This document shows, piece after piece, positions 34,942-44,193 of a stretch of DNA of 64,000 nt (positions are counted from its first letter, which is position 1; each line of letters starts with the position of its first letter). The stretch spans positions 124,001 through 188,000 of the forward strand of contig NZ_UFQB01000008.1 in the NCBI RefSeq assembly GCF_900496965.1, written 5' to 3'. The DNA is from Achromobacter agilis. Its GTDB lineage: Bacteria > Pseudomonadota > Gammaproteobacteria > Burkholderiales > Burkholderiaceae_B. The notes beneath the pieces were generated by a model. That model saw nothing but the letters and a program-made list of their open reading frames with translations. It had not been told where the DNA came from and did no database searches. Position numbers and translations under genes: made by a program.

Positions 34942-36261
34942 ATGATCCGATACCTGAAACGCGGCCGCACGGCCGAGGTCAAAACCGACGACGACGCCAA
35001 GGTGCGCGCCACGGTCGAAGGCATCATCCGCCACATCGAAAAAGAAGGCGACGATGCCGTTCGCGAATACAGCCGCAAGTTCGACAACTGGGATCCCAGC
35101 GATTTCCGCTTGTCGCGCGGCGAGATCGAGGCGGCGCGCAAGCAGCTGTCCGCCCGCGAAATCGAAGACATCGCTTTCGCCCAGAAGCAGGTCCGAAATT
35201 TCGCGCAGATCCAGCGCGACTCGATGCAGGACGTGGAAGTCGAGACCTATCCGGGCGTAGTGCTGGGCCACAAGCACATCCCGGTAAATGCGGTGGGCTG
35301 CTATATCCCGGGCGGCAAGTACCCCTTGCTGGCCTCGGCCCACATGAGCGTGCTGACCGCGAAAGTTGCCGGCGTAAAACGCGTCGTGTCCACGGCGCCG
35401 CCGTATCAAGGCAAGCCGCATCCGGCCATTGTCACGGCCATGGACATGGCGGGCGCCGATGAAATCCTGGTGCTGGGCGGCGTGCAGGCAGTGGTGGCCA
35501 TGGCCGTGGGCACCCCCAGCGTGGCGCCCGTGGACATGCTGGTGGGGCCGGGCAATATGTTCGTGGCCGAGGCCAAACGCCAGCTGTATGGCCGCGTGGG
35601 GATCGATCTGTTCGCGGGCCCCACCGAAACGCTGGTCATTGCCGACGACAGCGTCGACGGCGAATTGTGCGCCGTCGACTTGCTGGGCCAGGCAGAACAT
35701 GGCCCGACCTCGCCTGCCGTGCTGCTGACCAACAGCGAAAAGCTGGCCAAGGACACGCTGGCCGAAGTCGAACGCCAACTGACAATACTGCCTACTGCGG
35801 CCATCGCCAAGCAAAGCTGGGCGGACTGCGGCGAGGTCATCGTGTGCGACACGCTGGAGGAAATGGTGCAGGTGGCCGACGAACTGGCGTTCGAACACGT
35901 CCAGGTCATGACGCGCGAGCCGGATTATTTCCTGAACAACATGAGCAACTTCGGCGCGCTGTTCCTGGGGCCGCGCACCAACGTCAGTTTCGGCGACAAG
36001 GTTATCGGCACCAACCACACCCTGCCCACCAACCGCAACGCGCGCTACACCGGCGGCCTGTGGGTGGGCAAGTTCCTGAAGACCTGCACCTATCAGCGCG
36101 TGCTGACCGACGAGGCCAGCGCGGCCATGGGCGAGTACTGCTCGCGCCTGTGCCATATGGAGAACTTCGCGGGGCATGGCGAACAGGCCAATATCCGCGT
36201 GCGCCGCTATGGCGGCCGCCCCGACCTGCCCTGGTACGAACCGGTAAAGGAAAGCGCATGA
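34942..36261 (+). CDS. HisD-family dehydrogenase (HpsN / sulfopropanediol dehydrogenase-like)
   Basis: A 439-aa NAD-dependent, Zn-containing dehydrogenase of the histidinol dehydrogenase superfamily. [24 protein letters not shown] and [11 protein letters not shown] (Zn-binding Gln and His) are clear, as are FEHVQVM (catalytic Glu-His) and the later [13 protein letters not shown]. It resembles HpsN, which oxidises dihydroxypropanesulfonate, more than true HisD. No his genes and no sulfolactate lyase genes are nearby, so the substrate is open; it should be a polyol or amino alcohol oxidised to an acid. Start MIRYLKRGR chosen because homology begins there; the SDR gene overlaps its stop by 4 bp. 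Confidence 0.85.
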   Translation: MIRYLKRGRTAEVKTDDDAKVRATVEGIIRHIEKEGDDAVREYSRKFDNWDPSDFRLSRGEIEAARKQLSAREIEDIAFAQKQVRNFAQIQRDSMQDVEVETYPGVVLGHKHIPVNAVGCYIPGGKYPLLASAHMSVLTAKVAGVKRVVSTAPPYQGKPHPAIVTAMDMAGADEILVLGGVQAVVAMAVGTPSVAPVDMLVGPGNMFVAEAKRQLYGRVGIDLFAGPTETLVIADDSVDGELCAVDLLGQAEHGPTSPAVLLTNSEKLAKDTLAEVERQLTILPTAAIAKQSWADCGEVIVCDTLEEMVQVADELAFEHVQVMTREPDYFLNNMSNFGALFLGPRTNVSFGDKVIGTNHTLPTNRNARYTGGLWVGKFLKTCTYQRVLTDEASAAMGEYCSRLCHMENFAGHGEQANIRVRRYGGRPDLPWYEPVKESA

Positions 36262-37025
36262 CCGAACTGCCGGCTAGCCCCAGTTTTCGGCTGGATGGGC
36301 AGCGCGCGCTGGTGACAGGCGGCAGCGGCGGCATCGGCCTGGCCATTGCTGCCGCGCTGGGCCGGGCCGGCGCCCATGTCACGGTGGCGGCGCGCCGCGA
36401 AGCCGAGCTGCAGAACGTATGCGCGGCGCTCCGCGCGGAACGGATGTCCTGCGATTTTGCCGTGCTGGACGTGACCCGGCCGGCCGACGTGGACGCCACC
36501 GTCGCGGCGGTTGCGCCATACGATATCCTGGTCAACAACGCCGGCATGAACCGGCCGGCGCCTCTGGTCGAACAGACGGACCAGGACATCGATGCGATAT
36601 TCGACCTGAACGTCAAGGCCGCGCTGTACGTCAGCCGCGCGGTGGCGCGCCGCCTGCTGGCGGCGCAGCGGCCGGGCTCCATCATCAATATTTCATCGCA
36701 GATGGGGCACGTGGGCAGCCCGCGCCGCGTGCTGTATTGCGCCAGCAAACACGCCATGGAAGGCATGACCAAGGCCCTGGCCTGGGAACTGGGCGCCCAT
36801 GGCATACGGGTGAATTCAATCTGCCCGACCTTTATCGAAACCCCCATGACATCGGCCATGTTCGACGCCCCCGGCTTTAGGCAATGGGTGTGCGAACGGA
36901 TTGCGTTGGGCCGCGTGGGCCGGCTCGATGAAATCATGGGCGCCGCCGTATTCCTGGCCAGCGGCGCGTCCAGCCTGATGACAGGCAGCGCGCTGATGCT
37001 CGATGGAGGCTGGACCGCCGCATGA
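36258..37025 (+). CDS. SDR-family oxidoreductase
   Basis: A 255-aa short-chain dehydrogenase with normal catalytic residues: TGGSGGIG for cofactor binding, NNAG, Ser in NISSQMG and YCASK (13 residues apart). The AARRE after the second strand suggests NADP(H). It resembles gluconate 5-dehydrogenase-like members. Overlaps the HisD-family gene upstream and the LacI gene downstream by 4 bp each. Probably takes part in the same polyol/amino alcohol pathway. Confidence 0.9.
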   Translation: MTELPASPSFRLDGQRALVTGGSGGIGLAIAAALGRAGAHVTVAARREAELQNVCAALRAERMSCDFAVLDVTRPADVDATVAAVAPYDILVNNAGMNRPAPLVEQTDQDIDAIFDLNVKAALYVSRAVARRLLAAQRPGSIINISSQMGHVGSPRRVLYCASKHAMEGMTKALAWELGAHGIRVNSICPTFIETPMTSAMFDAPGFRQWVCERIALGRVGRLDEIMGAAVFLASGASSLMTGSALMLDGGWTAA

Positions 37026-38038
37026 AGACCGCCCCCCGCGCGCAGGATGTGGCCGACCTGGCACAGGTTTCCCAGTCGGCCGTCAGCCGGACCTTCACGC
37101 CCGGCGCAAGCGTGTCCGAAGAAATGCGGCGCAAAGTGCTGGCGGCCGCCCAGCGCCTGGGCTACCGGCCCAACGCGCTGGCGCGCAGCCTGATCACGCG
37201 CCAGAGCCGGATCGTTGCGCTGGTCATGAGCTATCTGGAAAACCAGTTCTATCCGCTGGTGATCGAAAAGCTGTCGCAGAAGCTGCAGAAACAGGGCTAC
37301 CACGTGCTGATGTTCATTGCGAACATCGATGAAGGCGCGGACGGCGTGCTGGCCGACATCCTGCAGTATCAGGTCGACGGGATCGTGCTGGCATCGGCCA
37401 TGCTGTCGCCCACGTTGGCGAAAAGCTGCCTGGATATAGGCGTGCCGGTCGTGCAGTTCAACCGCATATCGGATCTGGCCGGCCTGGCGCGTTACGCCAC
37501 CGGCTCGGTAACCTCCGACAACGCCGCCGGCGGCCGGATGGCGGCCGAATTGCTGGTGGCGCGTGGCTACCGGCGCATCGCATTCCTGGCGGGCCTGGAA
37601 GACTCCTCCACGAGCATGGAGCGCGAGCGGGGGTTCAATCAGGCGCTGGCCGAGCTGGGCACGCGCGTGGCCTGCCGCGACACGGGCAACTACAGCTTCG
37701 CCGGTGCGCAGGATGCCGTACGGCGCCTGTTCGACCGTGCTGACCGGCCGGATGCCGTCTTTGTCGCCAACGACCACATGGCCATCGCGGCCATGGATGT
37801 GCTGCGCCTGGAACTGGGCCTGCGCATTCCCGAAGACGTGGGCGTGATCGGCTTTGACGACGTGCCGCAGGCCGCCTGGGGCGCGTACCAGCTGACCACC
37901 CTCTGCCAACGCGTGGAACCTATGGTGGACGCCGCGGTGACGCTGCTGCGCGAACGGATGTCCGGCCAGGCCTCGGCGCGCGACATCGTCGTGCCGTGCG
38001 TGCTGGTCGAGCGCAAAACCGTCAGGCCCGCTCCGTAG
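37022..38038 (+). CDS. LacI family transcriptional regulator
   Basis: A 338-aa repressor. HTH QDVADLAQVSQSAVSRTFTPG and hinge YRPNALARSL are followed by a PBP-like domain (RQSRIVALVMSYLENQFYP onward). It closes the operon HisD-family gene, SDR, LacI and overlaps the SDR gene by 4 bp. It is likely to bind the palindromes in the 34.64-34.88 kb gap and so control both this operon and perhaps the divergent aminotransferase/importer run. Confidence 0.92.
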   Translation: MKTAPRAQDVADLAQVSQSAVSRTFTPGASVSEEMRRKVLAAAQRLGYRPNALARSLITRQSRIVALVMSYLENQFYPLVIEKLSQKLQKQGYHVLMFIANIDEGADGVLADILQYQVDGIVLASAMLSPTLAKSCLDIGVPVVQFNRISDLAGLARYATGSVTSDNAAGGRMAAELLVARGYRRIAFLAGLEDSSTSMERERGFNQALAELGTRVACRDTGNYSFAGAQDAVRRLFDRADRPDAVFVANDHMAIAAMDVLRLELGLRIPEDVGVIGFDDVPQAAWGAYQLTTLCQRVEPMVDAAVTLLRERMSGQASARDIVVPCVLVERKTVRPAP

Positions 38039-38110
38039 CGCCCATTTTCGGCGCCTGCCGGATTGCGCTGCCGCGTTCGCCCTGCCCGATGCGCCGGCAC
38101 GAGCGGCCCC

Positions 38111-38128
38111 GGTTCCCGGCCGGGAACC
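38111..38128. other. 18-bp palindrome between convergent genes
   Basis: GGTTCCCGGCCGGGAACC is a perfect palindrome in the 137-bp gap between the LacI gene and the convergent lipoprotein gene. A second, shorter inverted repeat (ATGCGC-G-GCGCAT) lies at 38145-38157. Neither has a T run, so they may be weak bidirectional terminators. Confidence 0.4.
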
Positions 38129-38175
38129 AGGAGCCGTGGCGTCATGCGCGGCGCATCGCCCGCGGACGGTTCAGG

Positions 38176-40395
38176 TCAAGGCGCGCGGTTGCCGAACAGG
38201 CTGCCGTTGACCAAGGGGAAGCCCGCTTCCGGCTTGTACCGGATCTGCCAGTTGGCCGGGTCGCCGATGCGCCCGGCAAGCCCGGTGAGGTCCAGCGTGT
38301 CCAGAGGCCCCGCGTAGAGGGCGCTGGTCTGGTTGGTCGGCGTGACGGTGAAGCGGAAGGCGGTACCGGCGGCATCCAGCGACGGCGGGATGACGTTGTC
38401 TTTATCGCCGCCCAGGGTGATGCTGGCCAGGTAGGCGCCAACGCTGCTGATTTCCCCCGCCGTGCCGTCGCCGAGGTCGTCGATGACGGTGCCAGTCATG
38501 GCATAGATGGTTTCTTCCTTGCCCAGCCCGCCAGGAGCGCCGACGGTAAAGCCGATGTCGGTTTCCGGATTGCCGGTGACGTCGGTGGCGATGGTAACGA
38601 TGGTGCCGGCCGGGAGGTAGCGGTCCGCCGTCCAGTCCATGGCGGTTTCGTTGGTCAGGCCTTCGAATTCCTGGATGCCCTTCTTGCCGCGGTCACGGTC
38701 GGTGAACTGGATACGGGTCCCGCCGTCCACGGCTTTCATCAGCATGAAGGCGAAGGCGTCGGGGGCTTCGGCGTTGGCGCCGACAAAGAGCACGTCGCCC
38801 GTCGCGAGCGGCGTGGGAACGCCGGCCGTGCGGAAGTCCAGCGCCGTGCTGCCTTGCAGGCCGGGATAGGCCAGGCCGGCGTGGCCGAGGATGGCGTCGG
38901 CATCGATCTCCACGTAATACCCTGTGCTGTAGTCCAGCGGCTTGGCGGGCTTGATGACGACCTGGTTGTACTCGGCCTTTATACGTTCCGGTGTTGCGCG
39001 GGCCGAAAACCGTTCCACCACGGAACCGTCGGCGCGCCGCAGAACGACGCTCCCCTGCCCCAGGGCCACGCCCTGGTCAAAGCGGAACAACAGGCGGGTA
39101 TCGACGTTGACGCCCTGCCGGTCGTCGGCCGGCGTGCTGTCCGCCAGGGCCGGCCCCGCCGTGGTGGCGCGCAAATCGGCCAAGTTGAAACTCACGCCCA
39201 GGAAACGTTGCTCGCCCTCGGGCAGATCCTTGGCCGCGGAACTGGTGCCGGCGAATACGGTGTCGCCGTTGTCCATCAGCAGTTGCACGGGCGTCCCCGC
39301 GGCGACCGGGCCGGCCACCTCGACGATGGTTTCCAGGCTGCCGCCGCTGGCGGCGCGCATGGCTTCGATATTGTTGGCGATTTCACGCGGCGCGTCGGCC
39401 GCGATGCCGCTCCAGGCATACAGCGCGAAGTTGCGCGCCGCCTGGCGGCTCGCGGCGCCCGCCGGACCGGCCAGGATCAGGTACTGCCCATCCGTGCCCT
39501 GGGCCAGGGCGCGGATCCCGCGTCCGCCCAGGTTGAGTTCGATGGGCGTGCCGAAACCGGCCTGGCTGGCCTTGCCCGTTACGAGTTCCAGCGGGTTGAG
39601 CACCGGGACGATAAGCGCGCGGTTGCGGACGTCGCCATCCATTTGCGGGGCGCGGAAACCCAGCCACAGCGTTTTGCCGTCGGGCGCCGTGGCGGCCCCT
39701 TCGATGGCAAAGCCGTCTACGCGTTCCGGCGCCAGGCCCGCGGCGCTGGACCGCGCGAAGCCAAAATAGTTGGCGCCTTGTCCGTGCTGGTTGCCGCTGT
39801 CCCAGGCAACGAGCTGCTGTTCCAATTGCGAGAATATGCCGACATAGGAAAACCGGGTATCGCTGCCGGTGCCGCTGATTTCGACGGCGAACATATGCCC
39901 GCGTTCGTCGACCGCGTCGCCGCCATCCTTGCTGTTGCCATGCGATCCCAGGAAGAACGCCAGATTGCCGATGCGGGTGCTGGATTCGACGTCCAGTTCC
40001 TTGCCCAGTGCCGGGCCCTCAACGGAAAAATCCCACTCCAGGACCGCCGCGCCGCCCTGGCGCGGGTAGACGCGCAGCACGTTCGCTTCGTCGTCGGCGA
40101 CAACCATCCAGGTTGCATCCAGGGCGATGGCGGTCGACGCGTCGGCCGAACCCAGCAGGGTGCCGGCGTTGGGCAGGAACGTCCGTTCGGTGACCGGCGT
40201 GTCGGTAACGGGAGGAACCGTGACAGGCGGCGTGGTGACCGGCGGCACGCCGGGTTCGGCGGGACTGGAGCCGTCGTTGTCGTCATCGCCGCCGCAAGCG
40301 GCCAGCAGACTTGCAACAAGGGCGGCGGCCAGAATGGCGCGGGGAAAGCGTCGGTGGGTGCCCGTGGGGCTGAACGGCTGGGACATTGCTCGCAT
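38176..40395 (-). CDS. large DUF3616-type lipoprotein, multi-domain
   Basis: A 739-aa exported protein. A signal peptide ends at a lipobox LLAACGG (Cys lipidated), followed by a Pro/Thr linker (PPVTTPPVTVPPVT) and a ~320-aa domain resembling DUF3616 (ALDATWMVVADDEANVLRVY, ...HGNSKDGG). A SbsA/Big-5-like beta domain (TPADDRQGVNVDTRLLFRFD) and a C-terminal ~190-aa beta domain starting near GDVLFVGANAEAPDAFAFML come next. ATG at 40395 or 40386 (MSQPFSP) are both possible. Function unknown; the layout suggests a cell-surface or periplasmic protein, perhaps an esterase-like or binding beta-propeller. Stands alone, convergent with the LacI operon. Confidence 0.75.
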   Translation of the reverse strand: MRAMSQPFSPTGTHRRFPRAILAAALVASLLAACGGDDDNDGSSPAEPGVPPVTTPPVTVPPVTDTPVTERTFLPNAGTLLGSADASTAIALDATWMVVADDEANVLRVYPRQGGAAVLEWDFSVEGPALGKELDVESSTRIGNLAFFLGSHGNSKDGGDAVDERGHMFAVEISGTGSDTRFSYVGIFSQLEQQLVAWDSGNQHGQGANYFGFARSSAAGLAPERVDGFAIEGAATAPDGKTLWLGFRAPQMDGDVRNRALIVPVLNPLELVTGKASQAGFGTPIELNLGGRGIRALAQGTDGQYLILAGPAGAASRQAARNFALYAWSGIAADAPREIANNIEAMRAASGGSLETIVEVAGPVAAGTPVQLLMDNGDTVFAGTSSAAKDLPEGEQRFLGVSFNLADLRATTAGPALADSTPADDRQGVNVDTRLLFRFDQGVALGQGSVVLRRADGSVVERFSARATPERIKAEYNQVVIKPAKPLDYSTGYYVEIDADAILGHAGLAYPGLQGSTALDFRTAGVPTPLATGDVLFVGANAEAPDAFAFMLMKAVDGGTRIQFTDRDRGKKGIQEFEGLTNETAMDWTADRYLPAGTIVTIATDVTGNPETDIGFTVGAPGGLGKEETIYAMTGTVIDDLGDGTAGEISSVGAYLASITLGGDKDNVIPPSLDAAGTAFRFTVTPTNQTSALYAGPLDTLDLTGLAGRIGDPANWQIRYKPEAGFPLVNGSLFGNRAP

Positions 40396-40541
40396 GGCTC
40401 CTGATGAAAGCCATGCACAATAGACAGATTTTGTTACGCGCTAATGAATGGGAAGAAAGCGGGCGCCTGTCGGGTTCGCGATGCCCGCCCGGTGGAGTCG
40501 GTGTAAATTCTTGCTCCGGCATCCTCCACCGAGAGCTATCC

Positions 40542-40970
40542 ATGGCGACAAGAGAACTGCATCGCGGCCGTTTGATTGATCACATCGGCCTGGTCGTCCG
40601 CGACCTGGCCGCCAGCAAGGCGTTCTACGGCGCCGTCTTCGATGCCCTGAACATCCCCGTGGGCGGCTCCGACGAGCACAACTTCTGGGCGGACGAACTG
40701 TTCATCGGGTCCTCCGACAGCGACGAAGTGGAAGGCCAGCTGACCGGGCGCCATCACCTGGCGTTTCAGGCGCGGGACCGGGCAATGGTGGACGCCTTCT
40801 ACCGGGCCGCGATGGCGCACGGCGGCCGGGACAATGGCGCGCCGGGTGAGCGTTCCTACCATCCCGGCTACTACGCTGCGTTTGTCCTGGATCCGGACGG
40901 CAACAACATCGAAGCCGTCTTCCATGGCGAGTCCGTCCGGAGCGCGGATTCGGTGCGGATCACCCGTTGA
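40542..40970 (+). CDS. VOC family (glyoxalase/bleomycin resistance fold) protein
   Basis: A 142-aa single-domain vicinal-oxygen-chelate protein. IDHIGLVVRDLAASKAFYGAVF begins with a metal-ligand His, HHLAFQAR gives a second, and FVLDPDGNNIEAVFHG the terminal Glu. Members include glyoxalase-like isomerases and drug-binding proteins; no more precise role can be given. Start MATRELHRG chosen because the domain begins shortly after; the frame upstream lies in the promoter gap. Confidence 0.85.
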   Translation: MATRELHRGRLIDHIGLVVRDLAASKAFYGAVFDALNIPVGGSDEHNFWADELFIGSSDSDEVEGQLTGRHHLAFQARDRAMVDAFYRAAMAHGGRDNGAPGERSYHPGYYAAFVLDPDGNNIEAVFHGESVRSADSVRITR

Positions 40971-41003
40971 TCCACGCCGTGGGCGGCATCCGCCGCCTCG
41001 GGA

Positions 41004-42455
41004 TCAGACCGTGTCCTGATCCAGCCTGCGGACCGCGGCGCTCAGCGTCGAGAAATCGAATTCCTTGCGGCCGCGCAGCAGGCAGCGCATCAGCACAGTC
41101 GTCACGACCGGCACCAGCGCGGCCAGCAGGAAAGACTCCAGCAGGTAGGTCGGCTTATCGCCGGGCGCCGGGAAGTAGAACAGGCCGGCGGCCAGGCCGC
41201 TGATCGTGGCCGTGGTCGCCGTCAGGCCGTCGTGCTTGCGGCTGAACAGCCCGTAGAACACGGGAAACGCGGCCGCGGAGCACAGCAGGTCGGCCAGCAG
41301 GAAGAGATACAGCACGCTGTAGCCCTGCGAGGCCACGATCATGACCGGAATGGCCATCAGCAGCACCAGCCAGCGCGCCAGGCGCTTCATAGTCATGGAC
41401 CCGGCGTTGGGCATCAGGCGCCGCAGGTCCACCGCGATGATGCTGGACACGGCGCTGATCGCGGTGTCCGCGGTGCTCATGACGAGGGACAGGCCCAGCG
41501 GGATCAGCGCGATCACGAACCACGCGGGCGCGTGCGGCATGATGACGCTGAACAGCGCGATGGAGCTGTCGCCTTGCGGGGCCAGCCCCACGAAGGCCAG
41601 GCCGAACAGGCCCATGAGGAAGATGAACGGGGCGACCAGCACGCCGCCCAGCAGGAAGCCGTTGCGCATGGAACGCGCATCGCGCGCGGCGTAGATGCGC
41701 TGCCAGTTGCCCTGGTGGAAGATGCCGGTCAGGAGAATGGCCACGAAAAAGGTCAGCCCGGCCTTCACCCCGACCGGATCGGTCAGGTCCAGCAATTGGG
41801 GCGCCTTGGCCTGCAGCGCTTCGACGGTGGGCAGCGCCCCGCCCGCCGCTTGCCAGCCCACCACGCACAGGACCACCAGCAAGGGCACGATCACCATCAT
41901 CTGCACCTGGTCCGTGAAGATCGACGAACGCAGGCCGCCGTAGGTGGTGTAGAGCAAGGTGGTGCCCATCACGATGGCGGCCGTCGCCCACAGGGGCACG
42001 GGCGCCAGCATGGTGACCAGCTTGGCGATCGCGGTAACTTCGGCCGATAGCGCGATGAAGAGATAAAACAGCATGATGAACAGCGCCAGCCCGTACATGG
42101 GGCGGCCGTAGCGGGCCATCAGGAATTCGGTCAAAGTGTGCCCGTGAGGAATCAGTTCGCGCATGCGCCGCCCCAGCGGAATCATCACCAGCCGCGGCGA
42201 CATCGATCCCAGCGCGTAGCCGATCACCGCCGCCAGGCCGCCCCAGGTCGCGGCCTGGGCGGGCGAAAACAGGATCCATGCGCCCAGCGTGGACGCCATC
42301 AGGGTCAGGATCGTGCCGATCGGCCCCTGGCTGTTGCGGGCCACGATGTAGTCTTCCAGCGTGCCCCGTTTGCGCCGGGTGTACAGGACGCTCGCCAGGG
42401 CGAAGCCGCCTGAAAACAGCAACAGCCACATCAGGGCGATCGGTTGGGTCAGCAT
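41004..42455 (-). CDS. sodium:solute symporter (SSS family) under a TPP riboswitch, probable thiamine/precursor importer
   Basis: A 483-aa inner-membrane Na+ symporter with about 13 TM segments, typical of the SSS family (GGFALASVLYTRRKRG, NGFLLGGVLVAPFIFLMGLFGLAF, SLVMSTADTAISAVSSII). Its mRNA leader carries a TPP riboswitch (42578-42662), which is strong evidence for a role in thiamine supply. SSS-family ThiV transporters predicted by riboswitch in Methylobacillus are a close precedent. It should bring in thiamine or a pyrimidine/thiazole precursor. It stands alone on this strand and is divergent from an LLM monooxygenase gene. Confidence 0.88.
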   Translation of the reverse strand: MLTQPIALMWLLLFSGGFALASVLYTRRKRGTLEDYIVARNSQGPIGTILTLMASTLGAWILFSPAQAATWGGLAAVIGYALGSMSPRLVMIPLGRRMRELIPHGHTLTEFLMARYGRPMYGLALFIMLFYLFIALSAEVTAIAKLVTMLAPVPLWATAAIVMGTTLLYTTYGGLRSSIFTDQVQMMVIVPLLVVLCVVGWQAAGGALPTVEALQAKAPQLLDLTDPVGVKAGLTFFVAILLTGIFHQGNWQRIYAARDARSMRNGFLLGGVLVAPFIFLMGLFGLAFVGLAPQGDSSIALFSVIMPHAPAWFVIALIPLGLSLVMSTADTAISAVSSIIAVDLRRLMPNAGSMTMKRLARWLVLLMAIPVMIVASQGYSVLYLFLLADLLCSAAAFPVFYGLFSRKHDGLTATTATISGLAAGLFYFPAPGDKPTYLLESFLLAALVPVVTTVLMRCLLRGRKEFDFSTLSAAVRRLDQDTV

Positions 42456-42577
42456 AAGGCTCGGTCCTCCCGCTGCCGGCGGACCGCCGGACGCGCAACG
42501 CGACGGCCCCGCCCGACCAAGGGGGGCCGCAAGATGAATGGAAATCTAGGGAGGGCGCGCGAGTCTTGCGAAGTCCT

Positions 42578-42662
42578 TCCCTTCGCCGGCATTACCCGGA
42601 TCAGGTTCAAAGGGTTACCGCGGCGACGCGGAATCTCAGCCCATACAGGGCTCCCCCAGGAA
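42578..42662 (-). promoter_or_regulatory. TPP (THI-box) riboswitch
   Basis: On the minus strand the leader shows the TPP aptamer: closing stem TTCCT/AGGGA, GGGGGAGCC...GGCTGAGAT (pyrimidine-sensing arm), and ACCCTTTGAACCTGATC followed by CGGGTAATGCCGGCGAAGGGA (thiamine-box core, given here in two parts). It lies about 120 bases before the SSS gene. Between aptamer and ATG a GC hairpin (CCGGCG/CGCCGG) precedes GGGAGGA, so ligand binding probably hides the ribosome site. Confidence 0.95.
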
Positions 42663-42844
42663 TTGCCGCAAGGTTAGGAGAGCGGCGCGCCGATGTCAAC
42701 GCATTTGGGGCGGGCGCCGGGTCCGCCCATTTGTGCTAAGTTCGCCCGCGTGCGGCGCCCGTTCGCGTGTCCGCCGAAAGCCTAGACGAGCCCGACCATG
42801 TCCCCAGCCCTCCTCGCCTCCGGCCCATCCGGAAACCGACCGCC
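42663..42844. other. divergent promoter gap, SSS gene and LLM gene
   Basis: About 180 bp between the riboswitch and the LLM start. It must hold the promoter of the riboswitch transcript and that of the LLM gene. I see no convincing -35/-10 pair or palindrome. Confidence 0.4.
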
Positions 42845-44131
42845 ATGTTGCACCTGAATCTGTTCATTTTCGGTTGCGGCCACCACCGTGCCGCCTGGCG
42901 CCATCCGGACTCCCCCGTGGAGCGCCTGGGCGACATCGGCTATTACGAGGAACTGGCCCGCAGCGCCGAACGCGGCAAGCTCGACGCCATCTTCTTCGCC
43001 GACGGCCAATCGGTCGACAACATCGGCGACGGGCCGCGCTGGTACCTGGAACCGCTGACCACCATGGCCGCCATCGCGCGCGCCACCACCCGCATCGGCC
43101 TGATCAGCACAGTATCGAGCACGTTCTTCACGCCGTTCCATGCGGCCCGCCTGGTCGCCTCGCTGGACCACATTTCCGGCGGGCGCATGGGCTGGAACGT
43201 CGTCACCTCCATGTTCGACGCGGAAGCCCGCAACCACGGTTACGAATCCATGCCCGGGCACGACTGGCGCTATGCGCGCGCCGAGGAGTTCGTCGACGTC
43301 GCGCTGCGGCTGTTCGACTCCTGGGACGAGGACGCCCTGGCAATCGACCGCGGCGGCGTCTATGGCGTGCCGGAACGCGTGCGCAAGATCGACCACCACG
43401 GCGAGCATTTCCTGGTCGACGGGCCGCTGACCGTGCCGCGCCCGCCCCAGGGCCATCCCGTGCTGTTCCAGGCGGGCGCCTCGGACCAAGGCCGCGACCT
43501 GGCCGCCCGGCGCGCCGAAGCCATCTACGCGGTCGCCTATGACCTGCCCGCCGCCCAGGCCTATTACCGCGACGTCAAGCAACGCGTGCTGGCGGCCGGC
43601 CGCAAGGCCTTCGTGCCCATCATGCCGGGCCTGGTCACGTACGTGGGATCGACCGAAGCCGAGGCGCGGGCCAAGCAGCGCGAACTCGACGTGCTACTGC
43701 CCAGCGACGCGTCGCTGCGCCAGCTGGGTACTTTCGTGCTGCAGGACTGCTCGGCCTGGGAGCTGGACGCCCCCGTGCCGCCGCTGCCACCGCTGTCCGA
43801 ATTCACCGGCCCGAAGGGGCGGTACGCGACCATCCTGCGCATCATCGAAACCGAACAGCCCACCGTCCGCCAACTGCTGGGGCGGCTGGCAGCCGGCGGC
43901 GGCCACTGCACGATGGTGGGCACGCCCGAGCAGATCGCCGACCGGATGGAGCGCTGGTACCGCAACGAAGGGGCCGACGGCTTCAACCTGATGCCGCCCT
44001 CGCTGCCCGGCGGCATCGACGACTTCGTCGAGCACGTGATCCCGGTGCTGCAGCGCCGGGGGCTGTTCCGCAAGGAATACGAGCACACGACCCTGCGCGG
44101 CCACCTCGGCCTGGAAAAGCCGCGGCGCTAG
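42845..44131 (+). CDS. LLM-class flavin-dependent monooxygenase (NtaA/SnaA/DszA type)
   Basis: A 428-aa FMNH2-dependent monooxygenase of the nitrilotriacetate monooxygenase A group. GKLDAIFFADG, SRT-like TRIGLISTVSSTFF, DHISGGRMGWNVVTS and GHPVLFQAGASDQGRDLAA are family blocks. Such enzymes need a separate flavin reductase; none is nearby. They attack C-N or C-S bonds (NTA, EDTA, sulfones). Start MLHLNLF fits the family length; an ATG 26 codons earlier is in the gap. A strong terminator follows. Confidence 0.9.
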   Translation: MLHLNLFIFGCGHHRAAWRHPDSPVERLGDIGYYEELARSAERGKLDAIFFADGQSVDNIGDGPRWYLEPLTTMAAIARATTRIGLISTVSSTFFTPFHAARLVASLDHISGGRMGWNVVTSMFDAEARNHGYESMPGHDWRYARAEEFVDVALRLFDSWDEDALAIDRGGVYGVPERVRKIDHHGEHFLVDGPLTVPRPPQGHPVLFQAGASDQGRDLAARRAEAIYAVAYDLPAAQAYYRDVKQRVLAAGRKAFVPIMPGLVTYVGSTEAEARAKQRELDVLLPSDASLRQLGTFVLQDCSAWELDAPVPPLPPLSEFTGPKGRYATILRIIETEQPTVRQLLGRLAAGGGHCTMVGTPEQIADRMERWYRNEGADGFNLMPPSLPGGIDDFVEHVIPVLQRRGLFRKEYEHTTLRGHLGLEKPRR

Positions 44132-44149
44132 CGTCCGCCCCGCCCCTTG

Positions 44150-44193
44150 AAAAAACAGCGCATCCGGCCGGCAGGCGGATGCGCTGTTTTTTT
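44150..44193 (+). terminator. Rho-independent terminator after LLM gene
   Basis: A 17-bp stem (AAAAAACAGCGCATCCG at 44150-44166, CGGATGCGCTGTTTTTT from 44176) with a 9-base loop and a T run. The A run on the left makes it able to work in both directions. Confidence 0.93.

Noticed and set aside
34658..34945. Possible 95-aa gene in the aminotransferase/HisD-family gap
   Set aside because: Runs through the palindromes and start regions of both operons and has no domain likeness.
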